A model generated the notes under the pieces. That model saw only the letters and a program-made list of their open reading frames with translations. It made no database searches and was not told the origin of the DNA. Positions 12,230 to 24,346 of a DNA stretch of 64,000 nucleotides are shown here, piece by piece. Origin of the DNA: Amaranthus tricolor (taxonomy: Eukaryota > Streptophyta > Magnoliopsida > Caryophyllales > Amaranthaceae); assembly GCF_026212465.1 (NCBI RefSeq), contig NC_080051.1, forward strand, positions 23,973,727 to 24,037,726, read 5' to 3'. The first letter of the stretch is position 1. Every line of letters begins with the position of its first letter. Both the position numbers and the translations under genes were made by a program.

Positions 12230-12335
12230 GGGATTTTAACCATCGTCTTAAACTTTTAGTTAGATTGGTTCCTTAACATGGTCTCAGAAGCTAACATGAC
12301 AATAGGTCACAGATTCAAACATGTATAATAACAAG
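12230..12335 (-). repeat. Dispersed repeat, copy 1 (partner of 29060-29195)
   Basis: Read on the minus strand it has a tRNA B-box-like GTTTGAATCTGTG, followed by GAGACCATGTTAAGGAACC and AACTAAAAGTTTAAG. The plus-strand segment at 29060-29195 shows the same order (GGTTCAGATTCGAACC, GATACCATGTTAAGAAATC, CAACTAAATGCTTAAGC). Probably a SINE-type or LINE-tail family; class uncertain. Confidence 0.4.
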
Positions 12336-12553
12336 GCTAATGCTACATACATTTGACCCCTTACACTCCATTTTAAATGGAAACCAAGCCACTTAATGGT
12401 CATTGGAACGATAAAATGTTATTTGACTTATAAAGTGCGTTAATTTCCCATAATTACCAAATACGATGTATTGATGTTGTACCATACTTATATTGAACAG
12501 GAAAAGGTGTATCCTCAAAGACTTGCGGTAAGTTTTTATGACTCTCGACTAGT

Positions 12554-12678
12554 GACTGGTTTATGGATCTTTGGATCCGATTTATGGATCCATGGAGCTG
12601 GTCAAAGGATCCACGGATCTAATATATGGATCAATGGGTTCGGTTTATGGATCATTGGATCCGATTCATGGATCTATT
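12554..12678. repeat. 21-bp minisatellite, left block
   Basis: Units follow ATGGATCYATGGATCYGGTTY with point changes, each 21 bp. This is the same array as 13473-14455, separated from it by a solo LTR insertion. Dense in GGATCC and CCATGG sites. Confidence 0.85.
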
Positions 12679-13467
12679 TGTAACACCCCAGAATTTCCTT
12701 TACAATATATCGAACTCTTATTACACTTTAGCTTTTGTCCGTATTCAGGTTCAAACTACTTACGATCATACTTGCACAATCATTAAACATATTCAAGAGA
12801 ATTATGATCACCACCTTCTATGTTATGATGAACGAATGCACTTAAAAAAGGAAATGCTCAAGCAGATTAATAAACAGTGGGTTCATGTATAGGATTAATA
12901 TCAAAACTCGTAAGATTTATGAAAACAATTAACATGAACAAATATTCAGACACATAAGATTAAATTTCATATAATCATCACAAGCAAGAGAAAGTTCCCG
13001 ATGCAACCAACTTCTCTAGAATTTCATCATTCATACTTCATATCTCCATAATGACTACTTATAATACAACTCGAGTTGAACCAAATACTCAAAAATTTCA
13101 TTATTTTTTGATAATGCATAATTCAATTCTATTGATTTGTTAAATCATGTCATCATTCAAACCACCATCATAATTTTTTATTTATAATAATAACACACAT
13201 GAGAATGAGTCTCATAACAAGCTAAACAAACTATATATTTATCTATGCACGTGCAATGATGATCATTATGCATGAATATGTAATATGCACCTATCCCATA
13301 TCTACCCAAATTCTCACGAATAACTTCTAACTTTAAGCAATTTCTCAACGATTTTAAGGACACAAATCGTCGAAAATAGGGACCACTGGCTCTGGTAACA
13401 CCCGAATTTCCTATCGTCCTTTACGGTTTTGGTTTAGTTAAGGGGTCGGAAATTCTGGGGTGTTACA
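12679..13467 (+). mobile_element. Solo LTR (789 bp) inserted in the minisatellite
   Basis: Begins TGTAACACCCCAGAATTTCC and ends with its exact inverse, GGAAATTCTGGGGTGTTACA, so it has TG...CA ends. It is flanked by a 5-bp target duplication CTATT (12674-12678 and 13468-13472). A second copy of the 5' terminal motif (GTAACACCCGAATTTCC) lies about 70 bp from the 3' end and can pair with it. No gag-pol is present, so this is a solo LTR. A 20-bp-TIR DNA element with 5-bp duplication is the less likely reading. Confidence 0.8.
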
Positions 13468-13472
13468 CTATT

Positions 13473-14455
13473 GATCCAATCAAAGGATCCATAGACCTAT
13501 TTCATGGATATGTGGATCTTGTTCATATATCTATGGTTCCGGTCCATGGATCCATGGATATGGTTCATGGATCAACATATCCATGAATGGTTAAAGGATG
13601 CATGGATTCATTTTATGGATCCATGGATCTGATCATAGGAATCATGGGTCTGGTTCATGGATATATGAATTCGATTTAAGGATCCATGGTTTTTTTGATT
13701 CGGTTTTATGGATCCATGAATTTGGTTCAAGTATCCATGGATTCAGTTCATGGATCTATAGATCCAAACAAAGGATCCATAGACCAATTTCATGGATATG
13801 CAGATCCAATTCATATACCTATGGATCTGGTCCATGGATCTGTTTCATGGATAAATGGATACGGTTCATGGATCAATATATCCATGAATGGTTAAAGGAT
13901 CCATGGATCTGTTTTTATGGATCTAGTTCATGGATCAATGGATTTGATTCATGGATTTATGGATTCGGTCCAAGGATCCATGGTTTTTTTGATTCAGTTT
14001 ATGGATCCATGAATTTGGTTAAAGTATCCATGGATTTAGTTCATGGATCATCTATGGATCCAGTTTTATGGATCTTGGGATTCGGTCTATGAATCCATGG
14101 GTTCAATCAATCAAAGGTTCCTGGATCCGTTTCATGGTTCTATGGATCTAGTTCTAAGATGGTTTTATGGATCCATGGATCTTTTATGGTTCCATGGATC
14201 TGGTCAAAGTATCCATGGATATAGTTCATGGATCTATTGCTTTGGTCCATGTATCCATAGATCTAGTCCAAGGATCCATGGATTCAATTTTATTTATCTT
14301 CGAGTTCGGTCTAAAAATCTATGGATCTTGTTGATGGATTTATGAATCCTATTCATGGATCCATGAATCTGGTCATAGGAATCTTGGATCAGGTTCATTG
14401 ATATATGGATCCGGTTCATGGATTTATGAATCCGATCTTTGAATCCGGTCGCTTG
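13473..14455. repeat. 21-bp minisatellite, right block (about 45 units)
   Basis: Consensus ATGGATCYATGGATCTGGTTC with indels and drift towards the right edge. Because 21 is a multiple of three and the unit lacks stops, all three forward frames stay open for long stretches and translate to 7-residue periods (WIHGSGS, MDPWIWF, GSMDLVH). I do not regard these as proteins: there is no promoter-like start, no conservation can be shown, and all frames are equally open. Confidence 0.88.
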
Positions 14456-15237
14456 ACAGAAAAAGTTAGGGTCACAAAGAAGATACAAAAATTACGTTTG
14501 ACAGAAAGATTTGAACACGAATAAACCAACAATAGATATTTTGAAATTGAAGAACGAAACCAAACAATTAAAAAATAAACGAATGAAAAAATATAAACAA
14601 CTTTAAAGCAACAAAAATGAAGGAGCAAACTATGTCGAGAGACCTCAAGTTGGACATCTTTCATCATCAACTACATAATTTCAAATTAAACAAAAGATGA
14701 AAAATCATTTTAATAAATGTTAATAGAGACCATCTGGTAGTGCATAATATGAGAATTCATCATCAAACCGCAGAAAAGGTGGTTAATCATCCTTATTTCT
14801 TTTTCAATAAAATTCAATTCCTCATCAAGTCAAATCATGAAAATTAATTTTTTGAAATATTTAGAAGTAAAAAATCCAAATGAGAATTAAAAGAATCATA
14901 TAAGTGTCATTCACCATGAGTTTTGCATCAAGGGATGTCAATGCTGTAAGATGGGGGCGACATCTTTCAATCATCACATTCAAGTCAAACCTAAATTTGA
15001 AAATGAACTATATTCATCTTAAAAAACGAAATAATAGAAATTAATGATAAACGATAATCGAAACCTAGAAATCTTGAAGGATGATAGTGGAAAAAGAGAA
15101 CAAAGCAACCTTTTATATCACATTTACTGCTGCAGCTGCTGATTTGGGATGTAGGAATTAGAATTCCTTGAAAAAACCCGAGATTTGATACGAGAGCCCA
15201 ATTAGATGATCAATTATGAGAAAAATTGAAAAAACGA

Positions 15238-15502
15238 AGCTAATTATCAAGAAAATTCCCAAAATAGCTTCAGAAAATTTTAAATCCCAAAATAAGCCAT
15301 TCTTGCCAAAACTAAGGTCAAGTACATTTGTTGTTACTAATAGCGAACAAAGATTTTGATATTTTTTACCAGATTCCTTGTTCGCTATTAGTAACAATAA
15401 ATAAATACCTGACCTAGATTTGGCATAGAAACACTTATTTTGAGAATTAAAATTTCCAAAGCTTATTTTGGGAATTTTAATAAGCTTATTTTTTAAAAAT
15501 TT
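15238..15502. mobile_element. Fold-back (palindromic) MITE
   Basis: The core arms TTGTTACTAATAGCGAACAA (15331-15350) and its exact inverse (15377-15396 approx.) flank a short loop. Outer arms continue as GGTCAAG/CTGACC, TTGCCAAA/TTTGGCA and AATTCCCAAAATA/TATTTTGGGAATT. The whole element would form a long imperfect hairpin. No ORF. Confidence 0.7.
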
Positions 15503-16219
15503 TCGAAATTATTGTAATGGCACAGTATTGAACTTTTGGGTATTTATTGTCGCCCAAAGTTAACTTATGGGCGTTATTTTTGTGGGTGGTACACAACTGA
15601 ACAATTTGGAAGACACTTTTTGTTACCCAAAGCACAAATGTCACTTCTTAACTGCAATTTGAACTCAGAACTTCTTAAGCATTGTTTTTAGCACAAAATA
15701 AGAAATTTTTTCGCCCCAATGTGTCTCAAAATCTTACGATTATATGACCACAGAGAAAGATAAATATAATATTATTTATACAAATGTAGTCATATATACA
15801 TTCAAGTTTAATTGATTATAAAAAAATTCTTATCTCAGAAATATTATCAGGACTCAAATTAGTTAGGACGAAAGAGTTTATCGTTTGGCATCCATAGCTT
15901 TTAGTTCAATTTTAGGAGTGCAACTATGTTGAAACTCTTTCCCTAGATGGTGTCAAATTGTTTCACGTCAAACTTGGCTGAATTTATTTATGTATGGAGG
16001 AGTAGGGATGAACTTGTACTAGATGAAATAAAGTTTAATTGATTATAGAATGCTTATAGCTTTACCTCAATTTGCAAATTTGGGGTACTTAATACTTATA
16101 ATGATGTCCACATATGACGCTAGAGGGAAAAATAGTGATTGTGGGTTTCCTTCATTGGGCTTAGCCCAATGTATGAAGATGATGTATCTCGGATGGTTGG
16201 AGCTTTAGCTATTATACTG

Positions 16220-16788
16220 CAGCAAATTTCTTGTGAGACGACCGCATACATGCGATTATTTATAGGTCTAACTCATAATTTTAAAGTTTTCATTTTAAAA
16301 CTTGTGTTGGATATTTTGAACCTTAAAATAGACATTTTAAGTCTTGAATTTGACAAACTTTAAACCATTGGAATAGACATTCTAAGTCTTAAAATGAATA
16401 ATTTAGAGCAGGTAATAGAATATAAAATTAAGGGTTGGAGTATGGGTTCAAAGAGTTAGAATTGACATTTTAAGTGGTGGTATAGATGTTTAAAGGGTTG
16501 AATTCGATAGCTAAAAAATTAAATTAAGCCTTTAGAGAAGAAAATTGAGGCTTGGAGTAGAGGTTTTAAGTGTTAGATTTTGTTTTTTTTTAAGTCTTCT
16601 AGGTGTTTTAAGGCTTGAAATTCAAGTATAAAATTTTTTTGGTCCCACGGGTGAGGCAGCCGCATACACGTTTTTGTGATTATACTGTCTCTCGATTATA
16701 CAACCCATATATTAATCGGATTATACAACCCATATATTATAAAGAACGTGTCACACTGAAACTGTCTTACACAAGAATTTGTGTTGAA
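16220..16788. repeat. Dispersed GAGAC-type repeat, interrupted at its right end by an LTR
   Basis: Starts TTGTGAGACGACCGCATAC and ends ACTGTCTTACACAAGAATTTG. The interior has loose tandem pieces around AGACATTTTAAGTCTTGAA. Same terminal style as 28375-28771 and the fragment ending near 26370. Class unknown. Confidence 0.4.
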
Positions 16789-17193
16789 CCTTTTGTACAC
16801 CCCTTTATTTCCAACCCCTCTAACGAAACCAAAATCGTAAAGAACAGGAGGAAATTTAGGTGTTGCATAAAACGAAAAGAAAAGAATATACGTATATGTT
16901 AACGATTAATTTTTTAAGAGGTGAGTGGAAATTTCAGCAGCATCTCTGCTAAAACTCGAACATGTGGTAGAGCAATTAGCACAATAAAACCTTAAACTAA
17001 TCTAAGGCATCATTGCCTTTAAAATCTCACACCACGACAGGATGATTCATCGTCGGTTTCTCAAATCAACATGCCAAGCATGGATCGTGGTTCCAATGTC
17101 AACGCTTGCGTTTAAGATGACTTAATTCTTTAAAACCATACGAAGTTATAAATTACGCAGCGGAAATACAAATATACACAGGAGGACACAAGG

Positions 17194-20100
17194 TGTAACA
17201 CCCCGAGTTTTCTGACGTCATTAATTAACATTTTAATAACTTTTGGGATTTTATAATTATATTAAATTGTTTTGAGTTAGTTTTAATAAATTTCTTTTTT
17301 TTAATATACGAATTTAAATGTTAACATATACTTATATAAAAAAATAATAATGATTTTTAAAATAAAGAGGTTCGAATCAAAATTATTATTTTATTTAAAA
17401 TATGTGAGCACACGTAAGTGAGTTTCTTAGTTGGGCCTCGCAAGAAAATGAATTTAGGTAAATAAATAAATAAATAGATAAAAAAAAGAGGATGAGTTAG
17501 GGTTTTTAAGTGAGACTCCTTCCCTCACATTCTGAAGCAGAAACACGCCTCACCTCTTCCTCCTTCCCTCTTTCCCTCTCTTCTCCCTTTCCCCTTGTGT
17601 GCCGCCAGCTACTGGCCCCAAGCGGCTGTCCACGGAGCCTAACAGCCACGACCAGCTTCTTCCTCTTCTCCCTCACTCCCACGAACAGACACCAACAATG
17701 AAAGTTGTGTGCTATTTCGATGGTGTCTAACTACATGGAAACTTCGTATTAAATGTTGGAATTTTGTTGGACACTATAATTTCCATTGTCATGAGTTCAA
17801 GCATTCTTGTTGTCATGGTTTTTGGGTATTGTTAACTATAAGTATCACTTTAAAGTTTATTAAAATGTTGTTGATAAGTGCAATAATGTTAGTGGTTAGT
17901 AGTTAGTAATGGTGTTGGTTGTCGACTATAATAGTGATTGTAGTAATTGTTAGTGCAGTAATATGGGGTTATTATTGTTGTTAATAATCATTGACATTGA
18001 TGATCTTGTTTATTGTTGTCGTAAGTTGCGTAAACTTAGCCATATTTATTATGATGTGTCTAAATAGCTAATTTCTTCTTCATTGTTTTCATTTGTTATC
18101 ACTTTAAACTTGAATAATGTAGGAATGTAAATTAATACTATCATGAGTATTTTCATTATTATTTGGTGTAATACACTACATTGTAGAGCTTAAATCTACA
18201 AATTCCTAAAAGTTATGCTAGTGCAAAAAGTATAAAATTAGAAGCGTTCTCATTAGATTCATACCTTGATATAGAGTTGAGTATAAATTTTGTGTTGTGG
18301 TTAGATTTGTAATATGATATTTCAGTTCATAAGCTAGTTTAGGATTGAAGTCGTTGTGTGTGGCTAAAGTACTTGTTAGCACAAGTTGAAACTTTTTTGA
18401 ATGGCAATAAATTCATTTCTTTTAGAGTAAGTAGCTCTTAAATAAGACCAAAAAGGCCTATTAGTTTTCTATCTCAAACTCGTATAGGTACTCAGTATAT
18501 AAGAGGGTTGTAAATCCCCACCTTGGCTAATTATTGTGGCTTTTGGTCGTATTGTAGCAGTTTTAGGTACGTACACGTAGTAATTAACTCTTATATACAG
18601 TTTCCTTTAAGAGATCATTGTTTATTGTGATAGTATGCATTGGATCGAAATTATGAGGTACTAGTGAATACACTTTATATGAAGAGCTATCGACTATGAA
18701 ATCCTTGCACTTAGAATAGTTTAGAGAATGAGAGTGTTAGTAGAAAGCGGGGACCACCCCTTATTTATTTAAGAATTGGATTATGCCTTACTTGGAGTTA
18801 GAACGACTCTTTTATAAGTGAATTTCATATTTTGTTTGAGTGGCTCAGTGGTCGGCGTTCTGCTATCCCAGGGCGCTCATTAATAGTCGAAAGCGGGAGT
18901 TATTCCCATTTGATAAAGTATTAGATTATAATTAGCTGGCGTTACTCAACTGGATTATGTTCGGTTGATTTAATAGTCCCCTAGGTGAGATCCGACGGGA
19001 TCACTGTATGGGGGGTATGAGCATACTTTTGTCATTTGGCGCCAGGTGGCCGATACCGCCCCTTTGCCGAGGTGTTACCATACGGGCCTTGCAAACCCCA
19101 ATTTGGTGGCCTCTTCACTGGATTAGTACCCCAGTGTGTTAGTTGTTCTCGAAAGTAGGACCCGAGAGGGTCAGCTGGAGGGGGTATGAGCTCATACTTT
19201 GCCATCGGCGCCGGGTGGTCGATAACGCCCATGATCGTGTCATTATGCCATGAAGTGGAGAGAAGATTCACTGATAGAATGTTATTCATTGATAGAAAGT
19301 TATTCATTCATAGAAAACTTACACATTCATACAACATTTACTCATTGATAGAAAATTTATTCAATGATAGAGTAGTTTATGCTAGTGAGAAGTGCGCCTA
19401 AATTAAGTTACATGTTACCAGTCCCAAAGATAGACTATGATCACACTTACTTTAAGATAGATAAGCCCTATAAGGTCATGCGTTAGGTAGTCTGTTAATG
19501 CCTTGGTTGAGTTAGTACTACGCGTAATTTACAAGAGTTTATCTTCTGGAGTGTGAAGACCTATATTCTACTCAAGAACACATGGTCCTAGTTGGAAAGG
19601 ACGTAATGAGATTAAGAAGTATAGGTGGAAAATAAATGATTACTATTTGTGCTTGTGTCTTATGAAATCATCTTATGTTGTTGTATAACATAATGTTACC
19701 TAGTAGTTGGCCTTATTATATTTGATGCTAGTTACTAACGTGTACGTGTTTGTGTTTATGTTTGATCATTTGATGACTTTCTATGATTGTTCTGCTATGA
19801 CACATTGACCTTTGGTTTGGTGTTGAGCAGCAGGAGGATCATAGACAAGCGTGGCAGGTATTGGAGCTTCTTTTGCATTACATTGCTTAGAGGAGAGTGA
19901 TGAGGGCGAAGCATAACCCGTGTCATACCGTTATCTTTCAATTTTGTAGCTCTTGTTTATGTTTTGTAAACTTTGGTTGTATACGTTTTGTTATGAGGCC
20001 TTGTGTACTCCTTTGTATATTTATCTTTCCGCTGCATAGTTTATAACTTTGTATGGTTTCTAAAGAGTTAAGTGCAAGCGTTAACACTGGAACCACGATT

Positions 20101-20367
20101 CGTGCTTGGCATGTTGATTTGAGAAATTGGCGATGAATCATTCCGCCGTGGTGTAAGATTTTAAAGGCAATGATGCCTTAGATTAGTTTAATGTTTTATT
20201 GTGTTAATTTCTCTACCACATGTTCGATAGTTAGCAGAGATGCTGTCGAAATTTCTACTCATAATTTCTTTTAAAATTTAATATTACCTTATTTATTTTA
20301 TTTCAATGTAACACTCGAATTTCCTCCCAACTTTTGCGGTAGGGGTCGGGAATTCAGGGGTATTACA
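17194..20367 (+). mobile_element. Inner solo LTR (3174 bp) nested in the outer one
   Basis: Begins TGTAACACCCCGAG and ends CAGGGGTATTACA, with an exact 5-bp duplication CAAGG at 17189-17193 and 20368-20372. No internal coding region follows, so it is a solo LTR of a large-LTR family, most likely Ty3/gypsy (inferred from the TGTAACACCC ends and size). Internal structure: a GC-richer CT-rich leader near 17500-17700, two diverged GGTATGAGC...GGCGCC...CGATAMCGCC blocks 169 bp apart (18980-19235), then an array of ATTCATTGATAGAAA units (19262-19375). The 3' terminal 60 bp form a hairpin. Confidence 0.82.
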
Positions 20368-23300
20368 CAAGGCCTCATAACAAAATGTATACAACCAAAG
20401 TTTACTAAAGATAAATAAGAACTACAAAGTCAAAAGATAGCGGTATGACATAGGTTATGCTTCGCACTCATCACTTTCCCCCAATGCAATGCAAAAGCAG
20501 CTCCAATACCTGCTACGTCTATTTATGATACTCCTGCTGCTCGACATCAGATCAAAGGCCAATGTGTCATAGAAGGACAATCATAGAAAGTCATAAAAAA
20601 AAAAAATCAAACATAAACACAAACACGTACACGTTAGGAACTAGCATCAAATATAATAAGGCCAACTACTAGGTAACATTATGTTATACAACATAAGATG
20701 ATTTCATAAGACACAAGCACAAATAGTAACCGTTTATCGTCCACCTATACTTCTTAATCTCATTACGTCCTTTCCAACCCGAGCCATGTGTTCTTGGGTA
20801 GAATGCAGATCTTCACACTCCTTTTCTCAAAACATAAACTCTTGTAAAACACGCGTAATATCAACTCAACCAAGGCATTAACAGACTGCTTAACACATGA
20901 CCCTATAGAGCTTGTCTATCTTAGTGTAAATGTGATCATAATCTATCTTTGGGACTGGTAACTCCCTTGAGGTAACTTAATTTAGGCGCAATTCTCACTA
21001 GCATAAACTACTCTATCATGGAATAAATTTCTATCAATGAGTAAACGTTCTATGAATGTGTAAGCTTTCTATGAATGAATAACTTTCTATCAATGAATAA
21101 CATTCTATCAGTGGATCTTCTCTTCACTTCATGGCATAGTGACACAGTCATGGGCGTTATCGGCCACCCGGCGCCAATGGCAAAGTATGAGCTCATACCC
21201 CTTCCAGCTGACCCTCTCGGGTCCTACGTTCGAGAAAAACTAACACACTGGGGTACTAATCTAGTGAACAGGCCACCATATTGGGGTTTGCAAGGCCTGT
21301 ATGGTAACACCTCGGTCAAGGGGCGGTACCGGCCGCCCGGCGCCCAATGGGAATAATTCCAGTTGAGCCATGCCAGTTAATTATAATCTAATACATTATC
21401 AAATGGGAATAATTCTAGCTTTTTACTAGTAATGAGCGTCCTAAGATAGCAGAACGCCGAAACCCACTGAGCAACTTAAACAAAATATAAAATCGACCTA
21501 TAAAAGAGTCATTCTAACTCCAAGTAAGGCATAATCCAATTCTTAAATAAATAAGGGGGTGGTCCCCGCTTTCTACTAACACTCTCATTCTCTAAACTAT
21601 TCTAAGCGCAAGGATTTCATAGTCGATAGCTCTTCATATATAAAGTTTTCTCACAGTAAACAATAATGTCTTGAGGGAAATTGCGTAAAAGGGTTAGTTA
21701 CTGCGTATACGTACCTGTAAGCGCCACCGCACGACCAAAAGAGCTACAATAATCAGACAAAGCGAGGTTTTACATCCCTCTTATGAACCGGCACCTATTC
21801 AAGTTTTTAGTAGAACTAATAAGCCCACTTATCTAGCTTTTTATACCAACTACATTTCAATGTGATAACTATTTATTCATTCAAGATAAGCTTTCAATTT
21901 CGAATGCTTTACATATTCAATACTACTCAACTTAGCTTGCTCATTGATCACGAATTCACGACATCAACTAAACTTAAAAACCAAACCTTTTCAATCATTT
22001 TGATAACGACTAGCACCCAAGAGATCCCTTCTTTATTTTACAATGCTTAGAGCTATAGAAATACTTATTACCAAGAAATGAACTAATAACATCCAATCTC
22101 GTTTAATGCATAACCTAACATTTATAACCATGTTGACAATTAATCAAAATAATGTGTCATAATGCCATTCACTACATTTCTCATAGTTAATTACCATGAT
22201 GAGTAAGGATTCGCGTCAAGTATGTTCATAGTAACTCACAATGACATCGAGCACCATAACTTATGACAACACTATGGTGACACAACTTACATTCAAAATA
22301 TCCAAGCATAACAACGATAATTACAACTATTAACGACAACCATAGAATCCTAAAATAACAACTTTTAGCGACTAATGATATCAATCAACAACTACGATTA
22401 GTTAGCAACAATCACTAATCACCATTAACAAAGATAATAAGGGCAATTAGTAACCATTCTTTGCGACCAACGATCCTAACCAATACTAAAACCAATACCA
22501 CCACCCTATTCAACCACAATTTCCTCCACTAATACTAATTCAAAGCTATCCAAATGACCGCAATACTTAAAAAATGTAGTATGATAGTACACACGATCAA
22601 GAGTAATCATTCTATAATAAAACCCTAACCACTTAATGCTCAAGGATAACACCATTTCTATTACTCATGATAAGATTAAACCAAATTAATACACAATCAA
22701 CACATAACCCATAACTTCTAATCATACTTCAAACCCTAAATCATAAGTATGTTCAATTCATCAATCAAACTCTTACCCACAAAAGATTCAATGAAAATAA
22801 TACAAAAATCATTTCTAACTCATAAACTTGATAATAATTTCAATTAAAAAACAAGAGAAAATCAATCAGGGAGGAGGATATGGCTTACTTAGGTGAACAA
22901 GAGAAAGGGGTGAAGAGAAGAGTGGTTAGTGTGGTGGTGGATGGAGTCATGGCTCAGACTGCTGCTGTCACAGTCGCTAGTTGTTGGCGGCAGGGAATGA
23001 AGCGGCTGTTGGTGGTGGAAGGGAGACTCGGCTGCCCTGCTGTGGTGCAGCTCACGGCCAGTAAGTGGGCTGGTGCTGCTGGCGGTTTGACGTGGGAGAA
23101 GGAGGGAGAAATGGTAGTGGCTGCTGAGCTCCATGGGTAGCCGTTTGGGGCAGCAGCTGGCGGCACACACAAGGGGAAGAGTAGATAGAGGGAAAGAGGG
23201 AGAAGAGTAGCCGTGTTTTTTTTTTTTTTTTTTTAATGTGAGGGCAAGTGTCTTACTTAAAACCTTAATCCATCCCTTTTATTTTATCTATTTACTTATT

Positions 23301-23566
23301 TACCTAGATTCATTTTTTGCGAGGCCCAACTAAGAAACTCATTTTTGTATGCTCCGACATTTTAAATAAAATAATAATTTTGATTCGATCCTCTTTAGTT
23401 TAATAATAACAAATTTATTTTTAATCTGAATATGTCAATATTTAAATTCGTATGTGAATGAAATTTATTAATACTAACTCAAAATAATTTAATATATTTA
23501 TAAAATATTCAAAAGTGATTATAATAATTATAATTAATAACCTCATAAAAATAACAAAATGTTACA
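17194..23566. repeat. Large inverted repeat formed by the two nested LTRs
   Basis: The plus arm 17194-20003 pairs with the minus arm 20373-23566 around a spacer of about 370 bp. For example GTAAACTTTGGTTGTATACG at about 19967 is mirrored at about 20385, and the frame on minus 19307-19032 reappears on plus 21075-21356 (both start MNNFLSMNNILSV). Arms differ by substitutions and about 400 bp of indels. Confidence 0.8.
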
Positions 23567-23709
23567 CCTCTGAATTATTAGTTGCTAGTTAATCATGACC
23601 CAATTAATAGAAATCCTTAGGCCCCAAAAGAAAACCATTTTTTACTTGGTACAAATATTTTTCTGTATTTTACTCAATATTTAAATTTTTAATTTCATTT
23701 AGTCTTGTC

Positions 23710-24346
23710 TAAGGATGGTCATGGTTCAGGAATCTATTAAATCCGCCCCAGATCAGCTCTTTTTTAAGAGTTTAGATCTTATTTTTTGAGATTCATCGGA
23801 TCGATCGAATTTGGATCTAAAAAAAATTTACGGATTTGAGTTCGGAACCAAACTCTCGAACTCGGATCCAGACCCTGACCCGCACACCCGGACCCGGATA
23901 ATTATAAAGTGAGTTCGTGTTCCATTATACAATGAAGCAGTAAATTCATTTATTCGTAGTAAGTTTAACTGCATATTTTTCATTTTTAATGTTACAGTGT
24001 GGTATTTGTGTATAAAACCCTTTGTTAACAACGTAGCAATCTAATTTTTTATGAACTCTTATCGAATTGATCAAAAAAAGAAGTATTTATTTCCTCCTTT
24101 CCATATTAAAGATAAAGTCTAAAGATATGAAAAACAGGAAAAATATAATAATTTACAAAAGACTCGCATTTGACAAATCAAAAACTCCTTGTTAGACTCA
24201 TTAAGGACTTTAGGCCCGTCAGATCTGAGAGGCTTGAGTTTGGATCTGAAAATTTTAAACCTTTAGGGTCTGATTTATAAAAAAGAAATGGGTTTGGATT
24301 CGAATCTGGCTGAACCAGCTCCAGACCCGCCCCATGACCATCCCTA
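23710..24346. mobile_element. hAT-type non-autonomous element, 637 bp
   Basis: Terminal inverted repeats TAAGGATGGTCATGG and CCATGACCATCCCTA differ at one base. The flanks GTCTTGTC (23702-23709) and GTCTTATC (24347-24354) form an 8-bp target duplication with one mismatch, the length expected for hAT elements. The interior is rich in CGGATC/GGACCCGG-type pieces and has no transposase. Confidence 0.75.

Larger units (their letters stand above)
16794..23566 (-). mobile_element. Outer solo LTR (about 3.6 kb without its insert), minus orientation
   Basis: Read on the minus strand it starts TGTAACA at 23566 and ends GGGGTGTACA at 16794. It is interrupted at 17189-20372 by a related LTR. Flanks CCTTT (16789-16793) and CCTCT (23567-23571) look like a decayed 5-bp target duplication. 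It carries the same landmarks as the inner LTR in the same order (CCGCCAGCTGCTG region, GGCGCC blocks, CTCTACCACATGTTCG near the 3' end). There is no gag-pol, so short frames inside, including 21075-21356 and 22880-23140, are not genes. It is older than its insert, judging by divergence. Confidence 0.75.

Noticed and set aside
13598..14345. Open frames of 100-164 codons in the minisatellite, with WIHGS-type repeats
   Set aside because: All three forward frames are open purely because the unit is 21 bp without stops; there is no independent sign of coding.
19032..21356. Two similar frames (minus 19307-19032, plus 21075-21356) that look like a conserved protein
   Set aside because: They are the same non-coding LTR segment in the two nested, oppositely oriented copies.
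22880..23172. Overlapping frames on both strands around 22880-23172
   Set aside because: This is the GC-richer leader part of the outer LTR (counterpart of 17510-17700), not a gene.
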